Shown in pieces: positions 1 through 11,800 of a stretch of DNA of 64,000 bases (position 1 is the first letter of the stretch; the number at the start of each line of letters is the position of its first letter). Below the pieces are notes generated by a model, which was not told where the DNA came from, searched no databases, and was given only the letters and a program-made list of their open reading frames with translations. This DNA comes from Semisulcospira habei (Eukaryota > Mollusca > Gastropoda > Semisulcospiridae). The DNA lies in the NCBI GenBank assembly GCA_036245525.1, contig BTPG01000005.1, positions 113,640,466-113,704,465 on the forward strand, in the 5' to 3' direction. A program made the position numbers and the translations under genes.

Positions 1-179
1 AGTTCCCCTGACTCGGAGCGTCAATAGCTCAATATCCTAATGGCGCTTGGAGCGAGTCAGGGGCGTCAAACTCTTGCCAGAACTTCGATTTCCTCACCCT
101 GCGGTAGTCCCGAAGTTGCTGTTGTGAACTTCTGTACACCCATCATGCTCACCGCTTGCACCTTTCGCCCTATACACGT

Positions 180-282
180 ATACTGACGAACAAAAGAAAT
201 GCGACGGCAGTCGTGCCATCGGAAACACTTCAGTGTTTACGATGACTCGAATGATGTGGCATTTCTTTTGCTTGTCAGTATA
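180..282. repeat. hairpin element, family A
   Basis: Inverted arms TACTGACGAACAAAAGAAATG and its complement ending GCTTGTCAGTA surround a centre that is itself palindromic (GGAAACACTTCAGTGTTTACG). A half copy follows directly at 284-346. Confidence 0.85.
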
Positions 283-283
283 A

Positions 284-346
284 TATACTGACGAGCAAAA
301 GAAATGCGACCTTTTACATATTATATTATATACTGACGAGCAAATA
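284..346 (+). repeat. family A partial arms
   Basis: Two left arms in the same direction (TACTGACGAGCAAAAGAAAT at 286, TACTGACGAGCAAATA at 331) without right arms. Confidence 0.7.
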
Positions 347-374
347 TATACGAGGCACACTAAAGCTGTTCACG

Positions 375-460
375 CTGATCCTCACGCAGAATGGAAGTAC
401 AACACGTGAGGCCTCTACAGCCTGTAGGGGCACGTGAGAATCTGTGCCTCTTGCTAACGA
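375..460. repeat. family B fragment, degenerate
   Basis: GGGGCACGTGAGAATCTGTG followed by CCTCTTGC matches the right arm of the B hairpin; the left arm is heavily altered. Confidence 0.4.
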
Positions 461-644
461 GGCATCGTCGTAATCTGGAAAACCCGTGCTACGCAATAAT
501 TTATTTGCTGCCAAGCCTTTGTTTACCCCCTTGTTTCTCTGGCTGGGGAGGACCATTCAAAGCGCTCCTAGGCTACAAGCACGACTTTGATTTTATCTCT
601 CTTTCATTCTACTCGAGTGAGATCCCCTGCTCTGAAAGCACATC

Positions 645-716
645 TGCAAGAGGCGTAGATCGCTGTGAGCCCCAGCAGGGCGCAGGAGCTCATGAGAATC
701 TGTATCTCTTGCTGGC
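645..716. repeat. hairpin element, family B
   Basis: GCAAGAGGCGTAGATCGCTG and the facing GAATCTGTATCTCTTGC form the stem; the loop reads CAGCAGGGCGCAGG. Confidence 0.75.
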
Positions 717-762
717 TCAAGTTTCCCTTATGCTGCCTTTGTAAAAGCAGATTCGTTCGTAT

Positions 763-1640
763 CTATCTATCTATACCCCGTAGTCTTGCCGACCGTTGGG
801 GCACCACTGATGACTTAAGAACCAGCTCCCTCCATTCCTCTCTGTTCTCTGCCATTCTCAGCGTATCGCCCAGCTTCAGTCCTGTCCACTCTGAGATATT
901 GTCCTCCCATCTTTTCCTCTGTTTTCCTCTCCTTCGTCCTCCTTGCACAGTGCCTTGCAGAATTGTTTTGGCAAGCCCTGCTGAACGTGTGACATGCCCA
1001 TACCACTTCAGTTTGCGTTTTCTCACAATGGCTAATAAGTCTTCATAGGGCCCGATGGGTTGCCTGATTCTGCTTCCCACTTCCTCGTTTGTGATGTGAT
1101 CTCTGTATGAGATGCCAAGCAGCCTTCGAAAACATCTCATTTCAGTGGCTTGTATCCTCCTTTCAAGGTCTGCTGTGAGGGTCCATGACTCGCAGGCATA
1201 CAAGAACACTGAGATGACTAAGGAGCGCATCAGTCTGATCTTGGAGCAGAGTGTGATGTTTCTGTCCTTCCATATGGTCTTCAATCTTGTCAGTGCTGTT
1301 ATTGTCTGCGCAATCCTGGACAGTATTTCTGGTTTTGATCCCTCATCTGTCACAATGGCTCCTAAGTATTTGAATTTCTTAACTGTTTCCAGTTTTTGGC
1401 CTCCAACCATGATTTCAGAGCCAATGCCACTGGCATTATTGGTCATCAGTTTGGTCTTCTCTGCACTGATTTCTATCCCATATGCAATGGCTGTACTATC
1501 CAGCTTTTCCACCAGCTGAGCTAGCTCCTTCTCTGTTTCTGCAAGGCCATCAATGTCGTCCGCAAAGCGCAAGTTTGTGATTGTTCTGCCTTCGTTTGTA
1601 TGCCCTGTTGTATAATGAAGATTAGATCATCATAAGCCAT
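763..1640 (-). mobile_element. non-LTR retrotransposon reverse transcriptase, 5'-truncated 3' end
   Basis: On the minus strand an open frame of about 290 residues runs from about 1640 to a stop at 763. It starts just before the catalytic palm motif (FADDIDG, near 1565) and continues through the usual downstream segments: YGIEISAEKTKLM, FKYLGAIVTDEG, LYACESWTL, WYGHVTR and RKRWEDNISEW. This is the C-terminal third of a LINE ORF2 reverse transcriptase. The fingers, the endonuclease and all 5' sequence are missing, which is typical 5' truncation. The frame is intact over this stretch, so the insertion is fairly young. The 3' side ends in a short ATAG/TATC repeat (about 756-776), a tail type known in several LINE clades. 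The clade was not resolved. It encodes no complete enzyme. Confidence 0.85.
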
Positions 1641-1704
1641 GGCAGTACGCAAAGGCTCATAAAATACGTGCGCCTACTTCTGACGAGGGTCGTGTCACAT
1701 ACAG

Positions 1705-1790
1705 AAAATACCCAGAAAGAAAGAAACACGTTTAGAATTGTGTCGTAATTGTTCTTTTTAAGCGTGTTTCTTTTTCTGCTGGTACTTTCT
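1705..1790. repeat. hairpin element, family I
   Basis: AAAGAAACACGTTTAGAATTG faces AAGCGTGTTTCTTTTTCTG across a short centre. Confidence 0.7.
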
Positions 1791-1869
1791 TTACTTTTTA
1801 CACACTTTGCAGATTTATATCTTTTTGGCCTGGATTTCGGCTCATAATAATTAGTGTGCTGTGGCAGTT

Positions 1870-1987
1870 GCATGCGTGAGCTTAGTCCTGCGCCAGCCAC
1901 TAAACAAGGTGCTCCGCCTACCCCAGCCACTAAACAAGGTGCTCCGCGACAGCTTAGTGGCTGACGCAGGACTAAGCTCACTCATAC
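1870..1987. repeat. hairpin element, family H
   Basis: GCATGCGTGAGCTTAGTCC faces GGACTAAGCTCACTCAT. The inner left arm (CCAGCCACTAAACAAGGTGC) is present twice in tandem. Confidence 0.85.
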
Positions 1988-2330
1988 AAATGGCACCGGC
2001 TGTGTAATTTTTAATCTTACAGCTTCCAGCCGGTAGTCGCCAGACTGATCAGGCAATACGTTTGAGTTGTTGTGTTCGATCCATCCGTTGCAGTTGGTGG
2101 TGGAAGAAGTGAGTGCCACGTACGTAATTTGTGTGGGCTGTCGGTGAGGTCTAAAACGGGATCTAAGCCTTAGGATCAGTCTGCTGAAAATAGAGTACAC
2201 CCCGGATCAGCTGGCCTAAACTTTAAAAAAAAAAAAAAAATGATTACAACTCAGCTATGGTTCTGACTGTTTGAACAACAACAACAACAAATGAACAGCA
2301 CCATCATCAACGTCATCATTAATTTGAGTG

Positions 2331-2440
2331 TCGTTGGCGGTTTTAGTCTCGATGATTCCTATATCTACGGCGCCTAGAGCATCTTACCATGTATAGGCGC
2401 CTTATAAATCCTCTTTATTATTATATTATTATTCCTATAT
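2331..2440 (+). repeat. C-type arm followed by SINE-like 3' end with TTA tail
   Basis: GGCGGTTTTAGTCTCGATGATTCC is a single C arm. Then AGGCGCCTTATAAATCC leads into (TTA)n, a 3' end style known from molluscan SINE-like repeats. Confidence 0.4.
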
Positions 2441-2447
2441 GGGAAAG

Positions 2448-2618
2448 ATACTGACGAGCAAAAGAAATGCAATATCATTTAAATCATCGGAAACACTTAA
2501 GGTATTTCCGGTGATTCAAATGATGTTGCATTTCTTTCGCTCGTCAACAAAAGCCTTTGTAACACTTAAGTTGTTTTCGATGACTTGAATGATGTTGCAT
2601 TTCTTTGGCGCGTCAGTA
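2448..2618. repeat. hairpin element, family A, right arm duplicated
   Basis: Left arm TACTGACGAGCAAAAGAAATG at about 2449. Two successive right arms (GATGTTGCATTTCTTTCGC and GATGTTGCATTTCTTTGGC) end near 2546 and 2618. Confidence 0.8.
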
Positions 2619-2694
2619 CCTTCCCCACATAAGAGCTGCTGTCAGTATGGTTTTCGTGCAGGGTTGCAGCACTTATGCTAAAGCAAAGCACAGC

Positions 2695-2840
2695 CACAGG
2701 ATTGCTGAACTTGTTTTCGTACAGGTCAGCCTCAGTCTCTTACACGCATCAGAATATCGCAATGCCCAGCCACAGGATTGCTGAACTTGTGTCGTACAGG
2801 TCAGCCTCAGTCCCTTACACGCATCAGAATATCGCGAAGT
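2695..2840 (+). repeat. tandem duplication, ~72-bp unit x2
   Basis: AGCCACAGGATTGCTGAACTT through CACGCATCAGAATATCGC is present twice with few differences. The short open frame over it is a by-product. Confidence 0.9.
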
Positions 2841-3383
2841 CGGACATCACGCGGTCATGTGTCAGAACCCATTAAGGAATGACTGGCCGACTCAAGCCTT
2901 AATTGGCGCGCTCACAGCTGTGCACTGGCCAACTAAGGCTGGAGTTTGGCCAAAGGACTTTTTGCTTCTGTGTGTTTTTCTTCATGCATGTTTAGCGCCA
3001 CAATAACGCGAATGTCAATACCGTAGTTTTTACATTATGAATATCATAAATCGCGATATACCGAGGCTGACCAGTATGTCACCGGCCGGATGAGCGCTTG
3101 GCAAATGATGCACAAATGACGATCTTTTCATCACATGAGATGTTTTGACCTCTTCCAGGAGGTTTCATGATCAGTTGCCATCAGTGCATTGCATTTGATT
3201 GACCGACCTATTAATTAGATTGATCATACTGTAACCATGACATCAGATTTGTGGTGGTTCTGACAGTTACGCCAGATCGAATTAAGTGAATAAAACGCAC
3301 GCTGGCATATCGGCACAACGCTAAAAGTGCAGTGTGACATATGAATGCAATTAAACTTGACTCTGGTGGAAACAGGACAGAAA

Positions 3384-3915
3384 AAAGCAAAACAGTGCAC
3401 AACAAAGCAAGGCAAAACAGTGCACAACAAAGCAAGGCAAAACAGTGCACAACAAACCAAGGCAAAACAGTGCACAACAAAACAAGGCAAAACAGTGCAC
3501 AACAAAACAAGGCAAAACAGTGCACAACAAACCAAGGCAAAACAGTGCGCAACAAAGCAAGGCAAAACAGTGCACAACAAAGCAAGGCAAAACAGTGCAC
3601 AACAAAGCAAGGCAAAACAGTGTACAACAAAGCAAGGCAAAACAGTGCACAGCAAAGCAAGGCAAAACAGTGCACAACAAAGCAAGGCAAAACAGTGCAC
3701 AACAAAGCAAGGCAAAACAGTGCACAACAAAGCAAGGCAAAACAGTGCACAACAAAGCAAGGCAAAACAGTGCACAACAAAGCAAGGCAAAACAGTGCAC
3801 AACAAAGCAAGGCAAAACAGTGCACAACAAAGCAAGGCAAAACAGTGCACAACAAAGCAAGGCAAAACAGTGCACAACAAAGCAAGGCAAAACAGTGCAC
3901 AGCAAAGCAAGGCCA
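3384..3915 (+). repeat. 25-bp minisatellite, ~21 copies
   Basis: The unit GCAAAACAGTGCACAACAAA plus GCAAG repeats with rare substitutions. As 25 is not a multiple of three and neither strand's unit creates a stop in any frame, all six frames stay open for about 500 bp with a 25-residue translated period. These frames are not evidence of a gene. Confidence 0.97.
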
Positions 3916-4031
3916 AATAACTGAACTTGAACCCGTCCATTGCCAGCTGACGCAGACTGTCATTCTGCAATCTTCGTTAATTCAACACCAAAAAAACTAC
4001 ATGTCCGAGAAATAAGGATTTAAATGGTGTC

Positions 4032-4099
4032 TGCAAGATGCATAGATCCTCATGAGCCCCCGCAGGTGCGGGAGCTCTTGAGGCTCTATACCTCTTGCA
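4032..4099. repeat. hairpin element, family B
   Basis: GCAAGATGCATAGATCCTCA faces GAGGCTCTATACCTCTTGC with a GCAGGTGC loop. Confidence 0.85.
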
Positions 4100-4332
4100 T
4101 TAGGGCGGTGTTCGATTTTTTTCTCGGTACTGAACGGGTCAGAATGTTCATCAGAAATGGTTTCTAAGTTTGAGAAACTATGGCTTCTCTGTATGAAAAT
4201 TCTTCATGAGACGGCTGCTCATTTTATCTTTCATTCATCAGAGGAAGACAACAGGAAGATTTCACTGCTTGTAACCACACACATACACACAGACACAACA
4301 GAATGTATCTGCGTTTTATCAGAGTTTTTAAG

Positions 4333-4511
4333 TATAGACGATTTCAGGAAATCACAGAAGTGGATATTGCACGTGTTTCGACGAAAAAAGTGGATTAAAA
4401 GACGGGACAAATATGCGATATCACATGTTTGTCCAGGCGTTTAATCAACTTTTTTCCCCCGTCGAAACACGTGCAATTTGACCTAATTTTGATTTCCTGA
4501 AATCGTCTATA
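4333..4511. repeat. hairpin element, family J (~180 bp)
   Basis: TATAGACGATTTCAGGAAATC faces GATTTCCTGAAATCGTCTATA; inner arms GCACGTGTTTCGACG and CGTCGAAACACGTGC; centre GACAAATATGCGATATCACA. The whole sequence folds on itself. Confidence 0.9.
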
Positions 4512-4540
4512 GTCTTTTGGTTTGTAGAACTGTTATGGTC

Positions 4541-5470
4541 TACCGTATTGCAAATACGGTAGACTTTGAAATGGGGCTGGTCGGAGCGCGTTCAGTAGCA
4601 CGCACATGACGTCATGGGCGGGCGAGCCTTAAATTCTGACAAAGAAGACAGTAACAAGATAAAAATGACGTCACGTCCAGCTACGCAAACCTTGTTAGAG
4701 AACGTCCTGTTGGCGCCAAGCGCCGTACGTTATGTGTGTTACAATAATATAAATAAATCAAATTTGCTTTATTTTACCCCTACAAAATGTCATCAAGCGT
4801 GTCTCCAAGGGTACTGAAATTTCGAGAAATGGAGATGTCCATTTTGTGAAAAACGGTTGACACCAATCAACCCATAATTTGCGTTTTACTTACTTCATAT
4901 TGTGTAGCGAGATTTAAGAAGGGCCTTGAATTAATTCGTCAACCAGCCTTTGTAGCTCTTCAGTCTGTTCAGTGAAAAATATAGTGTGTATGATTTTTTC
5001 GGAATTGCAATGTTTACGATTTTTGGGTATTTTCTGTAAGACGGTTACAAAGCTTTAAATCTTATTTTTAAAGGCAGTCTGCTCGTTCATACCCGATTGA
5101 TTCTTAGTAAACAGTATTTACATATTATGCCTGCTGTTTGTTAGTGATAGTGATACAATAGTGATTTTAGGCACCAAGTTTTTTTTTTGTTGTTGTTGAA
5201 ATTATTAAAACAATCACAAATATTTGAATCTTTTTTCGAAAATACCCGAATGATTTTCCATAAACAGTATTTACATAAGGCTGTTGTTTGTCCCGGCTTT
5301 CGGGTACGACTGGATCAAATTCTGACCTGAAGGTGCTAGAAATAACTCAGATAGAAAATTGTCACATTTGATCCTTTCTACCATGAGTGACATAAAATAT
5401 CATTTTCATCACTGTGCACACGGCGTTATGGGACTAGCGATACCATGGCGTGAACCTTCGATATAGTGAC
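4541..5470 (-). repeat. dispersed repeat, family L
   Basis: Starts with a small palindrome (CTACCGTATTGCAAATACGG) and, read in reverse, resembles 30960-32005. Shared pieces include AGACTTTGAAATGGGGCTGG, ATGACGTCA and CATAAACAGTATTTACATA. It holds no coding sequence. Confidence 0.65.
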
Positions 5471-5715
5471 GTCGTTTCGCTGCTCGAGCTATTGTTCTTT
5501 TTCAGAATGGCTGTGGCTACGGCAGCCCACAGAACGTACAACTGGCACAAAGCGTCGTGTGCCTGTGTGTGTTTGTGTGTGCGAGTGTCTGGATCAGTGG
5601 GCAGGGTGAGTTAGGGTGGGGAGAGATGGATCAGAAGGATAAGATTAAAAATAGTAGCAATTCTAGTGTTCCTGAAAGAAAAACGCATGCGAACTCAAAA
5701 ACAATACAGTATACT

Positions 5716-5958
5716 TTAACTCATTGTGTCCGAGGTACGAAATACCCGCATTTTGTAGTTATCCTCTGAGGACTGCATTACAATTCAGGTGTCAGATCGA
5801 CCATGATAGTTCAAGGGTGGTGGCAGAATAGCTTGGCGCCTATAAAATGGTGGCAGAATAGCTTGGCGCCTATAGCGCCAAGCTATTCTGCCACCACCCT
5901 TGAACTACTATGGTCTAGTCATATCATGTGGTGGTGTGTCGCGGGTAAAATGAGTTAA
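5716..5958. mobile_element. TTAA-bounded hairpin element, family D
   Basis: TTAACTCATTGTGTCC begins and AAAATGAGTTAA ends the element. The inner stem is AGATCGACCATGATAGTTCA with its complement. TGGTGGCAGAATAGCTTGGC is duplicated in one arm. Confidence 0.85.
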
Positions 5959-6238
5959 GGAACGTGCGTTTAACCTGCAAAGGAGCCACGAGTGAGCGAG
6001 GACTACTCCAGCAGCCAGCCGTGGGACTTAACCCTTTAAGAGACGAGGCAAGAACAAGATTTGCCCACCAACCTGATTCAATCCAAAAGCCATTTGCCGC
6101 CCCTAATAGGCAGTGCGGGGATTTTCGGGTTCCGCAAAGCCCCCCCCCCCCCCCCCCCCGCCCAAACTCCCACCCCCCTCCCCCCACAGACTACCGAGTT
6201 TACTACACGAGGATCTGCCGTACCAGTTAACAAAAGTT

Positions 6239-6435
6239 CCTCGGGCCCACGTCAGCTTCAGCTGGGGCCAGTTGTATGAGTGAGCTTAGTCCTGCGTCAT
6301 CCACTAAGCAAGGTCTCCGCTTTAGCGGAGCGCCTTGCTTAGTAGCTGGCGCTGGACTATGCTGACTCACGTAGCTGAGTGGCCACTGTCCCGCATACGG
6401 CTGTCTCACAGCTAAGGCCGAGGTCGGCCCGAGGG
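6239..6435. repeat. hairpin element, family H with outer arms
   Basis: The outer arm CCTCGGGCCCACGTCAGCTT faces AAGGCCGAGGTCGGCCCGAGG. The inner arm GTATGAGTGAGCTTAGTCCTG faces the mutated GGACTATGCTGACTCACG. Centre CTCCGCTTTAGCGGAG. Confidence 0.8.
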
Positions 6436-6499
6436 TGTTTTTGCTCACCGGGATGCTTCTTGCGACACTCCGTGCAGCCGGTATGACCCGTTTGTACCA

Positions 6500-6742
6500 G
6501 GTATAGATCTTCATGAGCCCCTGCAAGGTGTCGGGGTCCTACCGCTCTGTGCCGCTTGCTGGCCGCTGTCGATGTAACGGATTGTCAGGCGCAATACTGC
6601 GAACAGCTCTTAGGCTGTTCAGCCTGCGATGTGGACAGATTGATAGTGTCCAACGTCCAAGGCAGGTCATCTACAAAAAGCACAGATCCTCATAAGACCC
6701 CGCAGGTTGCCGGGGATACCATATATCCATGCTCCTTGCGGA
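6500..6742. repeat. two degenerate family B hairpins
   Basis: GTATAGATCTTCATGAGCCC (6500) with CTGTGCCGCTTGC, and GCACAGATCCTCATAAGACC (6680) with CATGCTCCTTGC are weakened B stems. Confidence 0.55.
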
Positions 6743-6991
6743 TAGATTCAGATTACATGTGTTCCTATGTCTGATGACTGAGTTGGTGGGCCATGTGATT
6801 ACGGTATACAAACGCAAACCGACGTTCATTACTTTGCGATATTGTCCGTGTCTTAGCACGCAATTATATGTCTAGATAGTTCGTTAGTTTCAATACTGCA
6901 ATTGCGCAGCGTAACATCATAATTTATATGCTTGGTATTGGCTATTGTCTGTGTGGCTTGTCGTAGAAGACACTGGAATCTAGTAACTTTT

Positions 6992-7058
6992 CTCACACTG
7001 GTTGTTTCCCTCGATTCGCTGCCGTCGGCAGCGAATCGAGGGAGACAACCAGTGTGGA
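6992..7058. repeat. hairpin element, family K, almost perfect
   Basis: CACACTGGTTGTTTCCCTCG and CGAGGGAGACAACCAGTGTG pair over the full length with a GCCGTCGGC centre; one mismatch per arm. Confidence 0.9.
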
Positions 7059-7308
7059 ATTCATTGTCTATGTATTGTTCGGTTAGAAGCTGGGTAGCAA
7101 TACTATGTTGATTGGACCATGCGTTGCCATTGTTTCCAGTAGTTCTGCCGGTGCGATTTTCACAACGCGTCGATTTACCGTGTCAGCCTCAACATTGTGA
7201 TACTGTTGTTCAATACGCATCGTAAAAACGCCTGTGGTTCTAACAAAAAGTCTGCAATTGTGAAGACTCTGTCGTTTATTCAGAAATGTACCATACTGCT
7301 CAATTATA

Positions 7309-7415
7309 TGCTGACTAGCAAAAAAAAAAAAAAGCGACATTTTTGGAATCATCGGAAACTCTTCAGGGTTTCCCATGATTCCAAAAATGTCGCATTTCTT
7401 TTGCTCGTCAGTATA
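7309..7415. repeat. hairpin element, family A
   Basis: A left arm disturbed by poly-A (CTGACTAGCAAAAA) faces CGCATTTCTTTTGCTCGTCAG. The centre has GGAATCATCGGAAACTCTTC. Confidence 0.8.
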
Positions 7416-7510
7416 ATATTGTGCCAAAAAAAAAAAAAAAAAATAAAAGAGTAAAAAAAGTCTCATTATCTCAAATAATGAGTAGTTCTAAATTTCTTTG
7501 TATTTTCAGA

Positions 7511-7558
7511 TGAGCAACGACGCTGCCTCCGAATTACCCATGACTTCATCGTCGATGG
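7511..7558 (+). other. possible upstream (5') exon of the arrestin gene
   Basis: A good acceptor (TTCTTTGTATTTTCAG) precedes an ATG at 7511 opening a short frame (MSNDAASELPMTSSSM) that reaches a GTATGA donor-like site at about 7558. Sequence before 8017 (GACGAGCAG, then GTCATC) could serve as a weak acceptor. This would add a short N-terminal extension, but nothing else supports it. Confidence 0.2.
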
Positions 7559-8016
7559 TATGAAATTATGTTTGCGCAAGTATAAAAGCTCAGCTACATC
7601 AATGGCGCTGTCGTCAGGCAGAATTTAGCAACTGCTTAACTGAGGCCTTACTCGCCGTATTCACCAGTGGTATCTACTGAACGTGGCCAAGCTAACGATT
7701 CGTTTGTGTTCCCTGCTGGTCAAGGAATGGAAGCTAAGGCGAGCATCTTGCTCAGCCCCACAGCAACTCGTCAGGCGAGATGTGCCCTCTGCCATCTTGT
7801 TTTGTGACTCATAAACTTTAAACCGGCGCTGATGGACTGCTTCTTACGTCTAGAGTAGTATAGAAAGGACTCAAGATGCACGTGATACACAGACCTACAT
7901 CTGCTAGACAAATCATGCAAGTTCTCGGCTGATTTCATTTTGTGACTCCTCAGTGATGAGAGACTTGGATTCCGTGGCTCTTAGACTGCATTGTACGTCT
8001 TGACGAGCAGGTCATC

Positions 8017-8128
8017 ATGGACTTCCTCAAGACCTTCGATCTTGACCTTGACAAGGACATTTACTACGCGGGCGAGACGGTGACGGGCAGGGTGGTGGTG
8101 GAAAACACTGAGAACATCCGGATAAACG
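8017..8128 (+). CDS. alpha-arrestin exon 1
   Basis: ATG at 8017; donor CG|gtgcgt at 8129, phase 1. It encodes the first arrestin strands with the conserved YYAGETVTGRVVVEN segment. The intron that follows (8129-9006) carries AAT-type microsatellites, a GC-rich F hairpin and a SINE-like retroposon. Confidence 0.93.
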
Positions 8129-8199
8129 GTGCGTTAATTTTTGATGATGATGATGCTAATACTACTACTACTATTACTAATAATAATAATAATAATAAC

Positions 8200-8230
<31 letters not shown>

Positions 8231-8269
8231 GTAATAATAATAATGATAATGCTGTTATAATATAATTCA

Positions 8270-8322
<53 letters not shown>

Positions 8323-8854
8323 TTCCCAATGCGCAAAAGACCATCGGGCGACGTCGGCCGCCGTTAGCCCGCGGACGGCCATGCGCGGGCCAACGGCGGC
8401 CGACGTCGGCCCGATGGCCTTTCCACACTGGGCTTATTATTATTATTACTATTATTACTATTACTATTAGTAATAGTACATTTAGAAGCCATATTTTGAA
8501 TTAACGTGCTCATAAGGGCACGTGTTGTAAGGACGTGATCCACCCTCCGTTGCCCATGACCCCACCCGGGTCTGCCCTGGGGGACTTGGGTGGGGTTAGG
8601 TACTTTTTAGTTCCCAGGGTCACCCTGGTCAGCCCCACAGGGTGAGTTTTTCTCTCTATTCTGGGGCATGTGTTTCTGTCTACCCTTGGTCCATTCACCT
8701 GTATTTGCCTTTTTAAAACTCTCCCTACTGTCTGCACTGCCTGTAGCTCTTGATATTGGATGTGTGTTGCTAAATGGTCTTAGCTTTATTTAGGCCCCAT
8801 GTGTTAGGTTTATTTAACGTATTTGACCGGCTGGCGACATACATTCAATGTTCT

Positions 8855-8885
<31 letters not shown>

Positions 8886-11800
8886 CACAAGCAGTGCAGG
8901 CACGTCCTGAGAAAGCCTTGTTGCTGTCGGGACGTTAAGCAATGTACAATCAATCAATCCGTTGCCCATGTACACGAATGATTTGCAACGTTTATCGAAT
9001 ACTCAGGTATCCGCTTGCACGTGCGAGGCAAGGCCCACGCGGAGTGGAAGATCACGCGAGCTGGGGAACGTCGGGTGATGCGCCAGGATGAGTACTACTT
9101 CGACGAGCGGAGACTCTTATGGGGAAGAGGTAAAGACACATTTCCCTTCCAAAGTGTATGAACAAAGTTATAATGCCAACTTCGCCATTTTTGTTGTGTC
9201 TTGTCTACATTTTGCTGCACGTCTTTTGAGTGCATATAATCTTGAAGCTGTTAGCGACCCCAGGTTTGGAAAATGTATGTCTTTGGTCTGGATTTCATTT
9301 CAGTGTGTATGGTGGATATCTCTTTTAGGTCGCAATTTTTTAGGGAAGTTATTTAATACCTCGACAATGCTTTTCTGTGGATGTGATTTCTTTAGCTATA
9401 ACAACAGTCACAGAGCAAAGATGGCTGCCGATCAGTTCCTCGCTGGTGTAGATCGGGTTTGACTTAAATTTTAATGACATCCAGTTACTGCCAACATAAA
9501 TTTTGGAAAGACTACAAAACAGAAGTTATTTGTTACTGTTTGTTGTCTTGCCGTAAAGAATGCAATATCGGTCCAAATGTTATTGTAGAAGCAGGCGACG
9601 AAACGTCCAGCGTGCCCATCATGCCTCGCGGATGTCACTTGTATCCGTTTGACTTCAAACTTCCGGAATCCGCACTTCCCTGCTCGTTCGAAAGCAAGTA
9701 CGGGACAGTGCGTTACTACATTCGGGTGACGCTAGACATTCCTTACGCCTCGTGTCCACAGGGGGTCAAGTACTTCACAGTCATTGGGCCTCACATAGAC
9801 TGCATGGACGACAGGTTGTTGGTAAGGAGATGTATGGTGATGCCGCTTAACCATAAATTAATTGTATTCTTATTACATTCATTGCATGTAAACATAATTG
9901 TTACGTGTTAGTGGTCGTACTATCATTCAATCACACCAGACACACTCATGAAGGGTTCTTGTAGAAAAACCTCACTCAGCTGCAACTCGTCACACGTGGC
10001 ACAGGGTTGTAGACCACACTGGAGTAACAGTTACAACAGTACTTTATTCTCACGATGCACTCTCAGCACAATGCATCCACATTTTGATGCACTATCTCTA
10101 ACAATACATGCTCATTTTGATACACTGTCTGTTACAATGCATCACATACTTTGTAACACTCTATTTTATACTGTCACAGATTTCCAAACCAATCCCGCAA
10201 ATTACACAACTCAATCAATCAGAAAAGAAAACGTAACCAAAATAATTAATATTCATTAAAAAGAACACTCTAGATTTTTTCTACAATCTTCCGCTAAAAT
10301 CTAGGTGCATTATGTAAACGTCATGAAATGTAACCAACATAACTGCGGAAGTTTGCGAATCGTACAATGATTGATAACCCAATGTATCGGCGAATTTTAG
10401 CAATCCATGCCCGCCATGCAGCAGATCGCTTTAATCCCTTCACTGCCAGTTTCCACAGATTGTGTTTATGCGATCTTCATTAACCCCTTCGACTGCCAAG
10501 AATATGTGAACACGTTCCAGCTGCAAGAGACATGGATCTGCACGAGCCTCCCGCGACTGCGGGGGCTCATGAGGATTTATACCTCTTGCTGAGACCAATT
10601 TGTATCCATGAGTGTTTCTTGGACGGCGGTGGCTTTTGGTCTTTGAATGAACGATGATTTCAGAACAAAGAAATGTACGTACTGTGGCAGGGAAGGGGTT
10701 AATCCGCCGTTTACGTAAAAAGACGCACAGTTTTTGGCCTACTTCTAATTTACCGTGAACACGTACCTCTATTTCGCTTGTCCAGACTCCGACGCAAGGC
10801 GTGGCCAAAAGGAACAGATGCAGCCTGTGCTGCGGTAAGGGCCCGCTACTGATGCGAGCCATGCTGGAGAGGACCGGCTACTGCTGCGGGGAGAACATTC
10901 GCCTGAAGGTGGAGATCCAGAACGGGGGAGACGATGATGCGTGGGTTGTCTGTAAACTCAGACAGGTACAGTACACATACTAAGCGAAATCGCTCAACGC
11001 TGGACAAACACATAAATAAGGTTTTCTCCCTCTACTCGATGTGCTCATTTCCAATGGACTCAAATGCGGGTCAACCGGTTTTCTTCAAACGTCCATTTTC
11101 TCGTCAATGAACGATCCAGTTACAAAACTATCACCACGTCTCGTAGGGACAATACCCTTTACTGTCAGTGGACGCAGATCGTTATTCTGAAATCTGTGTT
11201 CAGGGGCGGATCAGTTACCTCGGGGGGTGGGGTGGGGGGTGGGTGGGGGGTGTCCAACTTTTTGTTTGGGACCTTGAACCTGACACAAAGACTGGACCCC
11301 CTCGCCCCCCCCAAGATCCGCCCCTGTGTGTTCATTCAGCGTCAAAGAGCTCCAGTCGTCCAAGGTTAGGAATTGGATACAAAGTGGTGTCAGCAAGAGG
11401 CATAGATCCTCATGAGCCCCCGCGAATGCGGGGGCGCATGAGGATCTATGCCGCTTGCAGTTGGATCCTGAAAAATACATTTCTCTTGCAGTTGGATCCT
11501 GAAAATACATTTCTCTTGCAGTTGGATCCTGAAAATACATTTCTCTTGCAGTTGGATCCTGTTAACTTTCTCGACAGTATTTCCTGTTCAGCAGCCAAGC
11601 ATGGTCAGTTCGCATATAGAACATCTTCAGCCACAGCACGTGTTATGTTTTACTGTTTCAGCACGTGGAGTTCTTCATCAACAAGGGCGTGCTGGGGTTG
11701 TCTAAGGAGGTCAAGCACGTGATAGTTGAGGCGGAGTCGGAGCACGTGCGCGCTCACCACAGCGTGACCCTGCACTCACTCAGCGAGCGACTGGTCGTGC

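Noticed and set aside
3211..4015. Six long overlapping open frames of 159-250 residues
   Set aside because: They are produced by the stop-free 25-bp minisatellite; the translated sequence is simply periodic.
8064..8382. Ile- and Tyr-rich frames over arrestin intron 1
   Set aside because: They translate an AAT microsatellite.
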